DNA from: UASB124 sp041662445
GTDB taxonomy: Bacteria > Babelota > Babeliae > Babelales > RVW-14
DNA length: 64,000 nucleotides
Direction: 5' to 3'
Assembly: GCA_041662445.1 (NCBI GenBank)
Contig: JBAZSL010000005.1
Location: forward strand, 1-64,000
Each line of letters starts with the position of its first letter. The first letter of the stretch is position 1. The notes beneath the pieces were generated by a model that ran no database searches, was not told the origin of the DNA, and saw only the letters and a list, made by a program, of their open reading frames with translations. Position numbers and translations under genes: made by a program. This document shows positions 7,769-16,307 of this stretch, in pieces.

Positions 7769-8592
7769 AACGTCCCCATGTTTTTTTCGTGTTCCTCTAG
7801 TATGTGTATAACTTGTTTTAGCCTCTGAATCCTCTCATATTCCTCATTACGAATCGCGTACTGAAGCTTGCTTCGAGCAACTTCCAGTGGCGTCTGGGGC
7901 GGGAGGCCTATGGAGACAAAGCCCCTACCTCTGATAGAGGTATCTGCATGGCAGTCCAGAAGAAGTTGCACAATTTCCGGATAGCCTTCTCCAGCTGCAC
8001 GATATAAGGCCGTATCCATTGTTACTGTCCTGTGAAAATTGGAATTTGCACGAGCCTCAAGAAGAATGCGAACTACGTCGATGTGGCCACTGCTGCTAGC
8101 CCACTGCAACGACGTCATGGTTAGCAATAAATCTATTGCATCGATTTCCGCACCAGCAGCGATAAGAGCTGCTACTATTTCAGCATTGCCCTTTCCAGCG
8201 GCAATGAATAAAGGCGCATGATGAGAGTATGATTGTGGCATATTTGGATGAGCGCGTGGCACATAGGTATTAATCATGTCGCAGATCTCAACTGCTGCTG
8301 TATCAAAAGAATCCTCAAGTTCCTTAAGAGTATCCAGTCCAAGAAGGCTTTTGACTGCCTCTAAGTCTTCTTTTTCCACTGCCTCCACAAGTTGCGCATC
8401 AAGTTCTTTTTCTAGTGGGTCTCGATCATTATTTGGTTCTTCTTCCGTTGGAACTATATTTTGACTGCTACCTGATAGAAACGCTGCTGGACCATAAACG
8501 GCATAATCATTCATCCCCATCAACCTGCAGTTGCACAAAAAGCTTGCGCAGAACATGAGCGCAAGAAGCGTCGAACAAGACAATGCATTCAT
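7765..8592 (-). CDS. Exported ankyrin-repeat protein
   Basis: A 275-residue protein with a signal peptide (LLALMFCASFLCNC, then RLMG). Three to four ankyrin repeats are visible: APLFIAAGKGNAEIVAALI-AAGAEID, TSLQWASSSGHIDVVRILL-EARANSN and TALYRAAGEGYPEIVQLLL-DCHAD. The C-terminal helix (RLKQVIHILEEHEKN) matches those of its neighbours, so the group is a tandemly duplicated family. The gene is joined by 4-bp overlaps to the ATP-grasp gene before it and the ankyrin gene after it. Confidence 0.82.
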   Translation of the reverse strand: MNALSCSTLLALMFCASFLCNCRLMGMNDYAVYGPAAFLSGSSQNIVPTEEEPNNDRDPLEKELDAQLVEAVEKEDLEAVKSLLGLDTLKELEDSFDTAAVEICDMINTYVPRAHPNMPQSYSHHAPLFIAAGKGNAEIVAALIAAGAEIDAIDLLLTMTSLQWASSSGHIDVVRILLEARANSNFHRTVTMDTALYRAAGEGYPEIVQLLLDCHADTSIRGRGFVSIGLPPQTPLEVARSKLQYAIRNEEYERIQRLKQVIHILEEHEKNMGTL

Positions 8593-9722
8593 GAAATAGG
8601 CTCCTGTTTGTCATCCCAAGATTTTGCGAGCATTTTAAGGTATATTTGCGGCAATAACAAGCATAATTGTGCTTTGACCGCTTCAAAATCACCAGCATCG
8701 ACAGATGCCGAGCACTTCTTTCCTATCTCAACATGCGACTTATGAAGCTCTGTGAATGACCCACAATCATCAAGCGACTTTGCAGGAAGCTTCCAATAGG
8801 CATCTAAAAAATTAATACTTGGTGTTCCTGCATTGTTACAAAGAACAAAAGCAACACGCATCGTTGGATCATATGGCTTGTGGTCAACAAAAATTTTTTT
8901 TGATGCAACGAATTCTTCGACAATAAAAAACTTTTCATGATCTTGTGCCCAATATGCAAAGCTGGTCTGGTCGCCTTGGTCCTTTGCGCCGTCTTCTTTT
9001 CTACATATAATGCGCAATGCATGATCAAGCTCCTGTGGCTCGACCATTACAATACCGCTTCCCAGTGATGCGTTAACCGGTTTAAGCACAATATGATTGC
9101 TGTTTAATATGTGCAAAATCTCAAGAGCTACGGTAAATGAGTATTCTTTGGGGAAGATTCTATAACGTGGTTTATAACCCTCAAGCTCATGATCATTAAA
9201 AAGCAACCCTGTTTCGTATTTGTTCGTAACAAACTTTTTTGTTACCTCATCTAAAATCAAACACTGCGGATAACGTTGTTTAAATTCGGCACAGGAAAAA
9301 CGATTCTTTTTGGCATTACCTGCAATAAGCACAAAAGCCGAAGAAGAGGGTTTGATTCCTTCAAGACTGCGTACATTGCGTCCACCAATTTCTTTAAAAA
9401 CTTCTGGCGCAAATTCTTTTCTAATTCCCCGCGTATTCAAAAACCAGGGCGTTTTTTGAACTTGTTTAAGAACGTTCCAAAACTTTGACCACATCTGGCC
9501 CTGCCCATAAAGAGCATCATACCCCCTAAAGGTGGATCCAAGACCTTGGCCAAATTCACAAATTTTTATTTTCTCGCCATCAAATTTAAGATCGACGATG
9601 CAAAATGAAAGTTCATCAGGGTAGTTGTTATGAATGTTACTGTAGTACCACGGTGTTGTAAGTTGGGATGCATGTATGGTGCAGAATATAGAAAGTACAA
9701 AAAATAATTGGCGGCGTTGCAT
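8589..9722 (-). CDS. Exported ATP-grasp-like protein, first gene of an ankyrin operon
   Basis: A 377-residue protein starting with a signal peptide (MQRRQLFFVLSIFCTIHAS). The middle and C-terminal parts look like an ATP-grasp fold: HIVLKPVNASLGSGIVMV (nucleotide-binding Lys and Gly-rich loop, about residues 210-230), FIVEEFVASKKIF (adenine-clamp region) and DPTMRVAFVL (metal-binding Asp/Arg strand). ATP-grasp enzymes join a carboxylate to an amine or thiol using ATP, so an exported member is unusual, since the periplasm lacks ATP. It may act inside a host. The gene overlaps the next ankyrin gene by 4 bp. I do not recognise a subfamily. Confidence 0.6.
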   Translation of the reverse strand: MQRRQLFFVLSIFCTIHASQLTTPWYYSNIHNNYPDELSFCIVDLKFDGEKIKICEFGQGLGSTFRGYDALYGQGQMWSKFWNVLKQVQKTPWFLNTRGIRKEFAPEVFKEIGGRNVRSLEGIKPSSSAFVLIAGNAKKNRFSCAEFKQRYPQCLILDEVTKKFVTNKYETGLLFNDHELEGYKPRYRIFPKEYSFTVALEILHILNSNHIVLKPVNASLGSGIVMVEPQELDHALRIICRKEDGAKDQGDQTSFAYWAQDHEKFFIVEEFVASKKIFVDHKPYDPTMRVAFVLCNNAGTPSINFLDAYWKLPAKSLDDCGSFTELHKSHVEIGKKCSASVDAGDFEAVKAQLCLLLPQIYLKMLAKSWDDKQEPIS

Positions 9723-9746
9723 GGCTTTTCCCCTTTTCTCTTTTTT

Positions 9747-12632
9747 TTAGAACGCCTCCCCGATAGTTAAGTACCACGCAAGTGACTTATTATCCTCGGG
9801 AAAGCGACGCTTCCACTTCCAACCAATATCAAAACGTATAGAGCCTATAGGAGTTTTGTAACGGAATCCAAATCCCGAACCGGGATACCAGGTATCTTTC
9901 AAACCAAGAAACCCTGACTGACTAAGTACGCCAATATCCTGGAAAAGAACAACGCCGAATGCTTTGTAAAGAGGAATACGTAACTCAAGGTTTGCGTTGA
10001 ACATCGAACCACCGCCCTGGATGGTAGTAACCTGCCCGTCATCCGAATAACCAAGAGGGGGAAGCGAATCAATTTCATAACCACGAACCGAATAGGGGCC
10101 GCCAAGGTAAAAACGCTCGATGGGCAGTATGCGTTCAAATTTATCTTTAAAAATATGACCAAGCCTTACACGACCAGCAACAATGCACTTATCTGAAATA
10201 GGGTAAAAAAGTGATTGTTCAAAACATAGTTTTGCCGAAACAGAGTCTTTGTCCTCAGGCACCATCAGCTTGATGGATACATTAGTGTATGACCCCTTGG
10301 TGGTATTGCTATGACTGTCGAGAGTATCAATGGTAAGACGTGGTTCAACAAGAAAATAGGGCAAAACGCGATGCATGAGGTTCTCATCAAACTTAAGGTT
10401 GCCTTGTTTGCGCGTGATTTTTTCCCACTCATTACCTACTTTTATGTACCACTGATAGTGTTCCTTGTATTCATCATGAATATCTGCATGAACGCCATAG
10501 TTGTGGCCCTGATAAGCAGCTCCGCTATTACGAATTTCAACAGGGTTGATGTATTTATTGGCGAATATTCCGCATGTTCCCATGCCGGAAAATCCAAAGG
10601 GCGAGGGCAGGTGGTAATCACATGCAAATTTACGTTCAAAATTTGTCCAGTCGCCGGACGTTGAAAGTCGATCGGCTCGATTTGTTGGATTTTTTATGAT
10701 AAAAGAGGCGCCAATTTTTGGCGTTGATTGATGTTTAAAAAGAACGTTCTTGCTATTGGTAAAGTAACCAATACGAGCGCGCAGTTCAACCGGATCATCA
10801 TCAACAACGGTAACAATGGTTGGCTTGTCAGTGCAATGTTGTGCAAGATGATGGGCTTGAACTTGAACGGTTTTAAAAACATCCAACTTCTTGAGTTTGC
10901 TGCGTGTAAGCGCAAGCTTTTTGCGATCCCAATCTGCGCCCTCCTTGAAGGCGAATTGCCGCTTGAGTTGATCAAAATCAACGGTTGTTACACCACGAAC
11001 AATGGTTCTGCCAAATTTTACCTGAGCTCCCGTATGTATGTTCCAGGTGACAAGAAGTTTTGTTTGATGCGATGATGCAAGCGGTAGCACCGTGAGTTCT
11101 GGCTGAATAGTTGCGTACCAGTAACCTTGCTTATGGAAATAGGCCGTAAGGAAAGTCCGTTGTTCCTGAAGCCAATTAAGATCAAAGGCTATATTCTGTT
11201 GCACAGGATTGTGATATCGCTTAAAAAATTCATCAGCCTCAAGATTTTGAAAATTTTTGATGGTGCATCCGCCCCACAATCGTTGCACCCCTTTATCAAC
11301 GGATATGACAAGATCGTACATGCCCTTTGTAGAACAGCGCGTAAAGCTTGTATCAATGATGGAAAAATCCCAGTATCCATGTGCAATATAAAAATTTTTT
11401 AGATGATGCAAAGCAGTATCAAGCACCTGTTGGGTACAGATTTTATTCTTGAGAAAAGCCTGTATAAAATGTGCTGATTTTTCGGGGATCGACGTAGCAC
11501 GATTGATAACCGCAACAGTGTTTATGAAGGTTGCGGGCCCTTCGTGAATTTTTAAACAGAGGCCTACGTCACCTACCGGCTGTACGCCAATGTGTGTATG
11601 CCAGTATCCATGCTTATAATATTCATGCAGCGCTTGTTGCATAATAATATCAGGAGAAAAGAGTGGCTCGGGGAGATCGTTGCCAATAAAGTCCTGTCGA
11701 ATAATATCATTTGAAAAAGCATTATTACCGCTTAACGTGATGAGTCTTCTCTTTTTTAATGAAAGCTTAAAAACGAGTGATACATGCGGAACCCCTGAGC
11801 GAGCACGGCGTGTAACAGAAAATCGCGCATTGATAAAACCAGCTTTTTTGAGAGCCTTTTTTATTTTATTAAGGATCCTGAGAACTCTTTTTTTGGTATA
11901 CGCACGTCCTTCAAGCGAGCGATGCAGCTTGGCGGTGATTGCGTCGACAATGCCGTTGATATTGTCATTTTTTTTGAGCTTACGTTGGTGCTCAAGATCA
12001 TCGATGACCAGCGTTGTGGTATCGATAACATAGGGACGTTTCTTTTTGAGCTTTATATGGATCGTAAGTGTTTTGTTGCTTTTGTGATATTCAATCTCAT
12101 CACGTATGGAGCTTGCAAAATATCCTTGGTCGCGCAGGTAATGACCGATTTCCTTGATTGATTCATCGTGAATATTGGCATCAAAAACATCACCCGGCTG
12201 AAGGCGATAAAGATTAACGTACTGGTCCTTGCCAAACCAAATGCCCTCAAGTTCAATCTTTTTAACGAGCCAATAACTGGTAATGGAGAAATGAATACAC
12301 TGTCCACGGTTGGTGTAAGAGAGATCAACTTTTATTGAGCTAAAGCGCTGTTTCATCAAAAGGCGCTTACACGCTTTTTCAATATGCCGTCCCGAAATAA
12401 ATCCTGGAATTTTTAGTCCGGTAATGTGGAAAAATTCGTGCTTTGAAAGAGTAGTATCACAGTCAAATGAAATATGATCGACATGAAAAACGTTAGATTG
12501 ACCGCCCTCGGTAGATTGTGTCAGAGCAGCAGCCAAAGATTCCCCGTAGGTAACATGCGGGGTTGATGCAGGAAGATGTAGGCACCACGCAAGGGCCAAG
12601 GTTGTCATAAAAGCTATATAACGGATTGTCAC
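9747..12632 (-). CDS. Omp85-superfamily outer-membrane protein (BamA/TamA-like) with long POTRA region
   Basis: A 961-residue protein with a signal peptide (about residues 1-22). A long N-terminal region of about 600 residues has repeated POTRA-like units (for example FFHITGLKIPGFISGRHIE and LKKRRLITLSGNNAF), more than the five of BamA. The C-terminal part of about 350 residues is a 16-strand barrel type, with the Omp85 hallmark RGYEIDSLPPLGY and the final VRLGH/FDIGWKWKR strands. Omp85 proteins insert or secrete proteins at the outer membrane. It is the clearest evidence here for a second membrane. The length and POTRA number leave BamA, TamA or a secretion variant open. Confidence 0.85.
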   Translation of the reverse strand: MTIRYIAFMTTLALAWCLHLPASTPHVTYGESLAAALTQSTEGGQSNVFHVDHISFDCDTTLSKHEFFHITGLKIPGFISGRHIEKACKRLLMKQRFSSIKVDLSYTNRGQCIHFSITSYWLVKKIELEGIWFGKDQYVNLYRLQPGDVFDANIHDESIKEIGHYLRDQGYFASSIRDEIEYHKSNKTLTIHIKLKKKRPYVIDTTTLVIDDLEHQRKLKKNDNINGIVDAITAKLHRSLEGRAYTKKRVLRILNKIKKALKKAGFINARFSVTRRARSGVPHVSLVFKLSLKKRRLITLSGNNAFSNDIIRQDFIGNDLPEPLFSPDIIMQQALHEYYKHGYWHTHIGVQPVGDVGLCLKIHEGPATFINTVAVINRATSIPEKSAHFIQAFLKNKICTQQVLDTALHHLKNFYIAHGYWDFSIIDTSFTRCSTKGMYDLVISVDKGVQRLWGGCTIKNFQNLEADEFFKRYHNPVQQNIAFDLNWLQEQRTFLTAYFHKQGYWYATIQPELTVLPLASSHQTKLLVTWNIHTGAQVKFGRTIVRGVTTVDFDQLKRQFAFKEGADWDRKKLALTRSKLKKLDVFKTVQVQAHHLAQHCTDKPTIVTVVDDDPVELRARIGYFTNSKNVLFKHQSTPKIGASFIIKNPTNRADRLSTSGDWTNFERKFACDYHLPSPFGFSGMGTCGIFANKYINPVEIRNSGAAYQGHNYGVHADIHDEYKEHYQWYIKVGNEWEKITRKQGNLKFDENLMHRVLPYFLVEPRLTIDTLDSHSNTTKGSYTNVSIKLMVPEDKDSVSAKLCFEQSLFYPISDKCIVAGRVRLGHIFKDKFERILPIERFYLGGPYSVRGYEIDSLPPLGYSDDGQVTTIQGGGSMFNANLELRIPLYKAFGVVLFQDIGVLSQSGFLGLKDTWYPGSGFGFRYKTPIGSIRFDIGWKWKRRFPEDNKSLAWYLTIGEAF

Positions 12633-12672
12633 TGGCGATTCATTTATGGTTTACAAAGGGGTTGGTTTTCTC

Positions 12673-12701
12673 TTTACGCACTGTTTCGATTTGTGTATCA
12701 T
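12673..12701 (+). promoter_or_regulatory. Putative tRNA-Glu promoter
   Basis: TTTACG (12673-12678), a 17-nt spacer and TATCAT (12696-12701) give a reasonable sigma-70-type promoter about 40 nt before the tRNA. Confidence 0.35.
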
Positions 12702-12740
12702 TCAAGTACTATTTTCGTATTTTTTCGACAGATTGTAAAA

Positions 12741-12812
12741 GGCCCCATCGTCTAGCGGCTAGGACGCTGCCCTCTCAAGGCAGAAACAGGGGTTCGATTC
12801 CCCTTGGGGCCA
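12741..12812 (+). tRNA. tRNA-Glu (anticodon CTC)
   Basis: A complete cloverleaf is readable. The acceptor stem is GGCCCCA with TGGGGCC (12805-12811), the D arm is GTCTAGCGGCTAGGAC as in other bacterial tRNA-Glu, the anticodon stem is CTGCC/GGCAG around CTC, and the T arm is CAGGGGTTCGATTCCCCTT. CCA is not encoded. A repeat shared with the tmRNA trailer begins directly at the 3' end. Confidence 0.95.
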
Positions 12813-12871
12813 TACTTTCCTCCTACGCCCTCGCTTCGCTCTTGGCTACGGAGGAACAGGCGCCTTCGCTC
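12812..12871 (+). repeat. About 60-bp GC-rich repeat directly downstream of tRNA-Glu (copy 1)
   Basis: Starting ATACTTTCCTCC and running to CAGGCGCCTTCGCTC, this stretch aligns, with a one-base gap or two, over its full length with the sequence following tmRNA (25552-25610, minus strand). It contains a partial inverted repeat, TTCCTCC with GGAGGAA, around CTCGCTTCGCTC, so the transcript could fold. Both copies begin at the 3' end of a structural RNA. Confidence 0.7.
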
Positions 12872-12996
12872 TCGCTCGCTAAGACGTAGTTGGGACGAAC
12901 GGAATTTATTTAATATCCGCTTAAAATATTTTTTCATTAGTATGTTGTTGCTACCGCAGAAATAAGAAGCTTATTGCGGTCACGGTTGCTGGCGAA

Positions 12997-14742
12997 TCAA
13001 CCTCTGAATGGTGCTGCCGTCCATTTATTGCTTTTTGCAACGGCACAGGCTGTTGTTACGCCTGTTTTAATGATGATATATGCCGTCCAAAGAGCACCTA
13101 ATCCAAATGTTGCGCATAATGCACTACCAGCAGCTGCGACTGGTCCCGAGATGCTATTTACCGCTCCGAGTCGTGATGCCAGCTCTGTCATAGTTGATTT
13201 GTTGAGTATCTGTGTTGCTTGAGCTTGGTGTATAGCTTGGCGTGCTTCTTGATAATTATTTTCATGTACTGTTTGCGCGTGTTGTGCGGAGTCTATATTC
13301 TCTTGCGCAATGATCTGATCAACTTTAAGGCGGTCTATGAGTGCTCGTTCCTTTTCTACACAAGCGGTTGCTAGGGAGATTTCATCAACAAACGCTTGTT
13401 GCGCATTTTTGGAGGAAGCTGTTGTAGCAAAATTTGCTACTTTGGCAGCGGTGGCGCAAACATTGACTTTATGTTCGAGCAAAGATTTCTTGTAGGTCAA
13501 TGCAGGTGTTCCGGCGCACACACTACCGCCCCAAAAAATCTTAACATATCTATCCCATAACGAACTGACACTTTTACAGAAACCGTTTTCAGTAAGCGCT
13601 TCTCGTTGTGCTACGGCTTGCATTGCATCGGCACATTGTTGTTTTAATTGAGCTATTGTAGTGTTAGCCGGTAAGGTTGCTAGCTGTGTGCTGTAATCCG
13701 TTAATGATTCTTGACAACTTTTTTGACGGTTTATTGTTTGAGCAATTTTCTGGGCATACGTTATATTATCGTTCTGTGCTCGTCTCAACCAATCGGTTGC
13801 GTTTTGGATGCCTTTTAGCGCCCTGTCCATAAGACCTTGTTGCTCTTGAATAACCTGCGCTGCATGTGCTTGTGTATTACTGAGCTGTTCAATCCGTGCG
13901 GATAGATCACTTCTATGAACCATATCATCTACGCGTTGGGCAACGTACTTTTGGCGCTCAGGATCATAAAATTGGTGGCGGATAGATAGCAAGCTATCTT
14001 GCATTTTCTCAGAAATCCATGAGCCTACAGCAGATAATTTTTGCCATGACGAAGAACCGGCTGCTTGTACGGCTGGAAAAGCTGTCTGCGTTGTCCATGC
14101 TATTGGCATTTGTACGCATTTAAGAGCTGCCGCGGCAAATTTTGAGCCAACAGGGTCTATAACGGCTTGGCCCTGTGTTAAGTTTTGGTCAAGTGTCATA
14201 TACACAATGGTGTAATAAACAAGTGCTGCAAGTGCAGTAGCCGTAACAAGCTTATGCTCTTGCATCCATGTAAGTTTTGACGTAACAAAACGAGCAACTC
14301 GTTCCCCACCAGTTTTGGCAAGCTTATGAAGCGTAGCCAATAATGCTGCGCATGCACCGTACTTTGCTTGTGGAACGTTAAACGCAGGTTTAAGTGCAGG
14401 TATAGCAGGTGTTTGCGATGAAACAAGTGGTTGAAATTTCCTGGCTGCTGCTGGTGGTACTGCGACCGGAATTTGTGCTGCCGGTGCTGGGCTGAGTGTT
14501 GCATAGAGCGCAAGGTTTTCTCTTTTCATAATGTCGATAAGCCCAAAGCTTTTGTCGCGTTGAGCTTGTTTAAACAACTTCATCCACGATGCACGCGTTG
14601 CCGGAGTTAATCTATCTGCTTTGGTACTTTTGCAATAAGCCGTGAAGGTAGCTACGAGTTTTGCATCATTTTCGCCAGCAGCATATACACCAGTTGTACT
14701 TACCATTACAGCGAATGATGCTAAAAGTATAAGTTTCTTCAT
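12997..14742 (-). CDS. Large exported protein with coiled coil and membrane segments, unknown function
   Basis: The protein has 581 residues from ATG 14742 (MKKLILLASFAVMVSTTGVYA signal peptide, cleavage after VYA). An Ala/Pro-rich linker (SPAPAAQIPVAVPPAAARK, about residues 88-106) is followed by one hydrophobic segment (VTATALAALVYYTIVYM) and a long helical, Gln/Ala-rich stretch with heptad character. Near the C-terminus there is a second hydrophobic segment (ALCATFGLGALWTAYIII). No known domain is recognised. The start region resembles that of the divergent gene at 15239: both read GGGGGTTATTT, then ATGAAGAA and CTTATAC. It is probably an envelope or secreted protein. Confidence 0.7.
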   Translation of the reverse strand: MKKLILLASFAVMVSTTGVYAAGENDAKLVATFTAYCKSTKADRLTPATRASWMKLFKQAQRDKSFGLIDIMKRENLALYATLSPAPAAQIPVAVPPAAARKFQPLVSSQTPAIPALKPAFNVPQAKYGACAALLATLHKLAKTGGERVARFVTSKLTWMQEHKLVTATALAALVYYTIVYMTLDQNLTQGQAVIDPVGSKFAAAALKCVQMPIAWTTQTAFPAVQAAGSSSWQKLSAVGSWISEKMQDSLLSIRHQFYDPERQKYVAQRVDDMVHRSDLSARIEQLSNTQAHAAQVIQEQQGLMDRALKGIQNATDWLRRAQNDNITYAQKIAQTINRQKSCQESLTDYSTQLATLPANTTIAQLKQQCADAMQAVAQREALTENGFCKSVSSLWDRYVKIFWGGSVCAGTPALTYKKSLLEHKVNVCATAAKVANFATTASSKNAQQAFVDEISLATACVEKERALIDRLKVDQIIAQENIDSAQHAQTVHENNYQEARQAIHQAQATQILNKSTMTELASRLGAVNSISGPVAAAGSALCATFGLGALWTAYIIIKTGVTTACAVAKSNKWTAAPFRG

Positions 14743-14760
14743 GATAAAAATAACCCCCAT

Positions 14761-15238
14761 ACAATATAATTCTTGTGTGATCGATTTAAATCAGCGCGCA
14801 GGCAGCAGGAACGGGTTTAAGCATTTTTAGTACAGGCTTAATCTTTTTGGTCCCCCCACGGGACAAATAGTATTATATCCACCCTATCAGCTCTAAAAAC
14901 ATTCTGCAAACGCGGGAAATACTGGCATTTACGGGCAAGGAAGGCTTTTTAGTGAAGAATTATGTCTGTTCGTTACACTTCAAGCTTGAATCATCCACAT
15001 ACCATTCATAGTTTGTTTCTATCTGAAACAAATTGCCCCGACAAACGCTTTTTGCGTGTAAAATATAACAATTGTAAATAAATTCTCGCCCCCCTTTTGC
15101 AAGCGCTCTTAAACGCTGCTAGGGTTATCACTATGTTATTCATACGATAAAGTATGTTCCATGGGGGGCTCACAAAGCCGTCGTTAAAAAAGATTTTTAA
15201 GGCATTTTTTTCATACATTCATTAGTGGGGGTTATTTC
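14761..15238. other. Intergenic region between two divergent exported-protein genes
   Basis: No convincing gene is present in these 478 bp. I see a hairpin TTTGTTTC-TATCT-GAAACAAA near 15013-15033. At each outer edge the genes share a similar initiation region, GGGGGTTATTT before ATGAAGAA, in inverted orientation. Promoters for both genes must lie here, but none matches consensus well enough to name. Confidence 0.4.
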
Positions 15239-16141
15239 ATGAAGAAGCTTATACGTATCGGCTTGCTTGCAACCGTGCCCTTTTCAGGCAGTTATGCAAT
15301 GCAACCAGCGGAAAAACCTGCAATTTCGTCTGAACAAGAAGCTGGATCATCACATTCGCCACGCCTATCATTTATACAACGTCATCCTGGGCTTATCGCG
15401 ACCAGTACATCACTTGCTGCCGTTGCGCTCATGATCGAAACATTAGCGCTTGCGCATAATTCATCGTTTGGTGATGTTTTTGGTACTGCCCATGCTGACT
15501 GGGATGCGTGTGGACAATGTTCTTCAGTTTATGAACGTGTATCTAATGCCGTGCATGCGCAGCATTTTTTGGATGAACATTTAGGCACAATACTCTGCGC
15601 CGCAAGCGGCACAGGCTTGGTAGCCTATATAACATTAAAAGGCTGGGCTCGTTACGCTTTTCAAAAAATCATAGCACAATGCACGCCTTCAAAAGCTGCA
15701 AAAACTGAGCGTTATTTTCTGCTTAGAAATCTGCTTAGAAAAATGAATCTACGGGGATCAATAGCTGATTCTTGGGTAACTTCAATGCGACAGCGGCTGT
15801 TAACAAAGGAAGAAATGTCTATTGAAGATGATGTAAGTTTTCTACTGCAGTACGAGGGACGACTTACAGACGCTTGTTTAGAACCTGCTTGTAAACAAAT
15901 TATAAATTTACCAGATTACCTGCAAAGCAGATGGATCAACTATCTTGAATTACTGAGAAAAAGAAGATCCGGCTATGCGGAACCAATTATTTCCGCTATG
16001 TGCCAATTCATGAAGGAAAATCCACAACTTCAAAACCTAAAGCCTTCAAACGAACAAGAGATATCTGCTAATTCGCAACTTTGGGGCCAATTCTATACGC
16101 AACGCGAAGTTCAACGGCAACAAGCTTACAAGACGGCTTGA
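15239..16141 (+). CDS. Exported protein with two membrane segments, unknown function; possibly truncated at a TGA
   Basis: A 300-residue protein with a signal peptide (MKKLIRIGLLATVPFSGSYA). A hydrophobic stretch (LIATSTSLAAVALMIETLAL) is followed by a Cys pair (DACGQCSSV), a second hydrophobic segment (ILCAASGTGLVAYITL) and a helical, charged C-terminal half. No family is recognised. Right after its TGA stop the same frame stays open for 48 more codons and encodes a Cys-rich tail with CPTCRA, so the gene may have lost a C-terminal domain through a nonsense mutation (see next entry). Confidence 0.7.
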   Translation: MKKLIRIGLLATVPFSGSYAMQPAEKPAISSEQEAGSSHSPRLSFIQRHPGLIATSTSLAAVALMIETLALAHNSSFGDVFGTAHADWDACGQCSSVYERVSNAVHAQHFLDEHLGTILCAASGTGLVAYITLKGWARYAFQKIIAQCTPSKAAKTERYFLLRNLLRKMNLRGSIADSWVTSMRQRLLTKEEMSIEDDVSFLLQYEGRLTDACLEPACKQIINLPDYLQSRWINYLELLRKRRSGYAEPIISAMCQFMKENPQLQNLKPSNEQEISANSQLWGQFYTQREVQRQQAYKTA

Positions 16142-16288
16142 AAAAAAAACCGCTGTCCAACCTGCAGAGCATCATTCTTACGTTGTAGCAACCCTCGCTG
16201 TCAGTGTCGGTCTATGCCAGAAATTCTCAAACTTGAATTGCCGCCAGAATTACCGTTTATTTATCACAGTAGATCTCTAGGTCATTAA
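16142..16288 (+). pseudogene. In-frame Cys-rich tail (CPxCR, RING-like end) after the stop of the preceding gene
   Basis: Directly after the TGA at 16139-16141 the same frame reads KKNRCPTCRASFLRC, then a CxC (CQC) and LPPELPFIYHS, ending at TAA 16286-16288. C-P-x-C-R is the typical last zinc-binding pair of RING/U-box-type E3 ligases, here followed by three more Cys. There is no start codon or ribosome-binding site at the head of this stretch. It therefore looks like the lost C-terminus of the 300-residue protein or the remnant of a deleted gene. The nine-A run at the junction is a mutation hot spot. Confidence 0.5.
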
Positions 16289-16307
16289 AAATTCGCAAGC
16301 CTATGAG

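Noticed and set aside
12953..12980. Hairpin ACCGC ... GCGGT downstream of the 581-residue exported protein gene as terminator
   Set aside because: A stem is present but no T run follows on the gene's strand, so a terminator cannot be supported.
16139..16141. TGA as a sense codon (code 4 or 25) to explain the open tail
   Set aside because: Conserved genes such as rplK end at TGA at the expected length, and Trp is encoded by TGG throughout, so TGA is a stop here.
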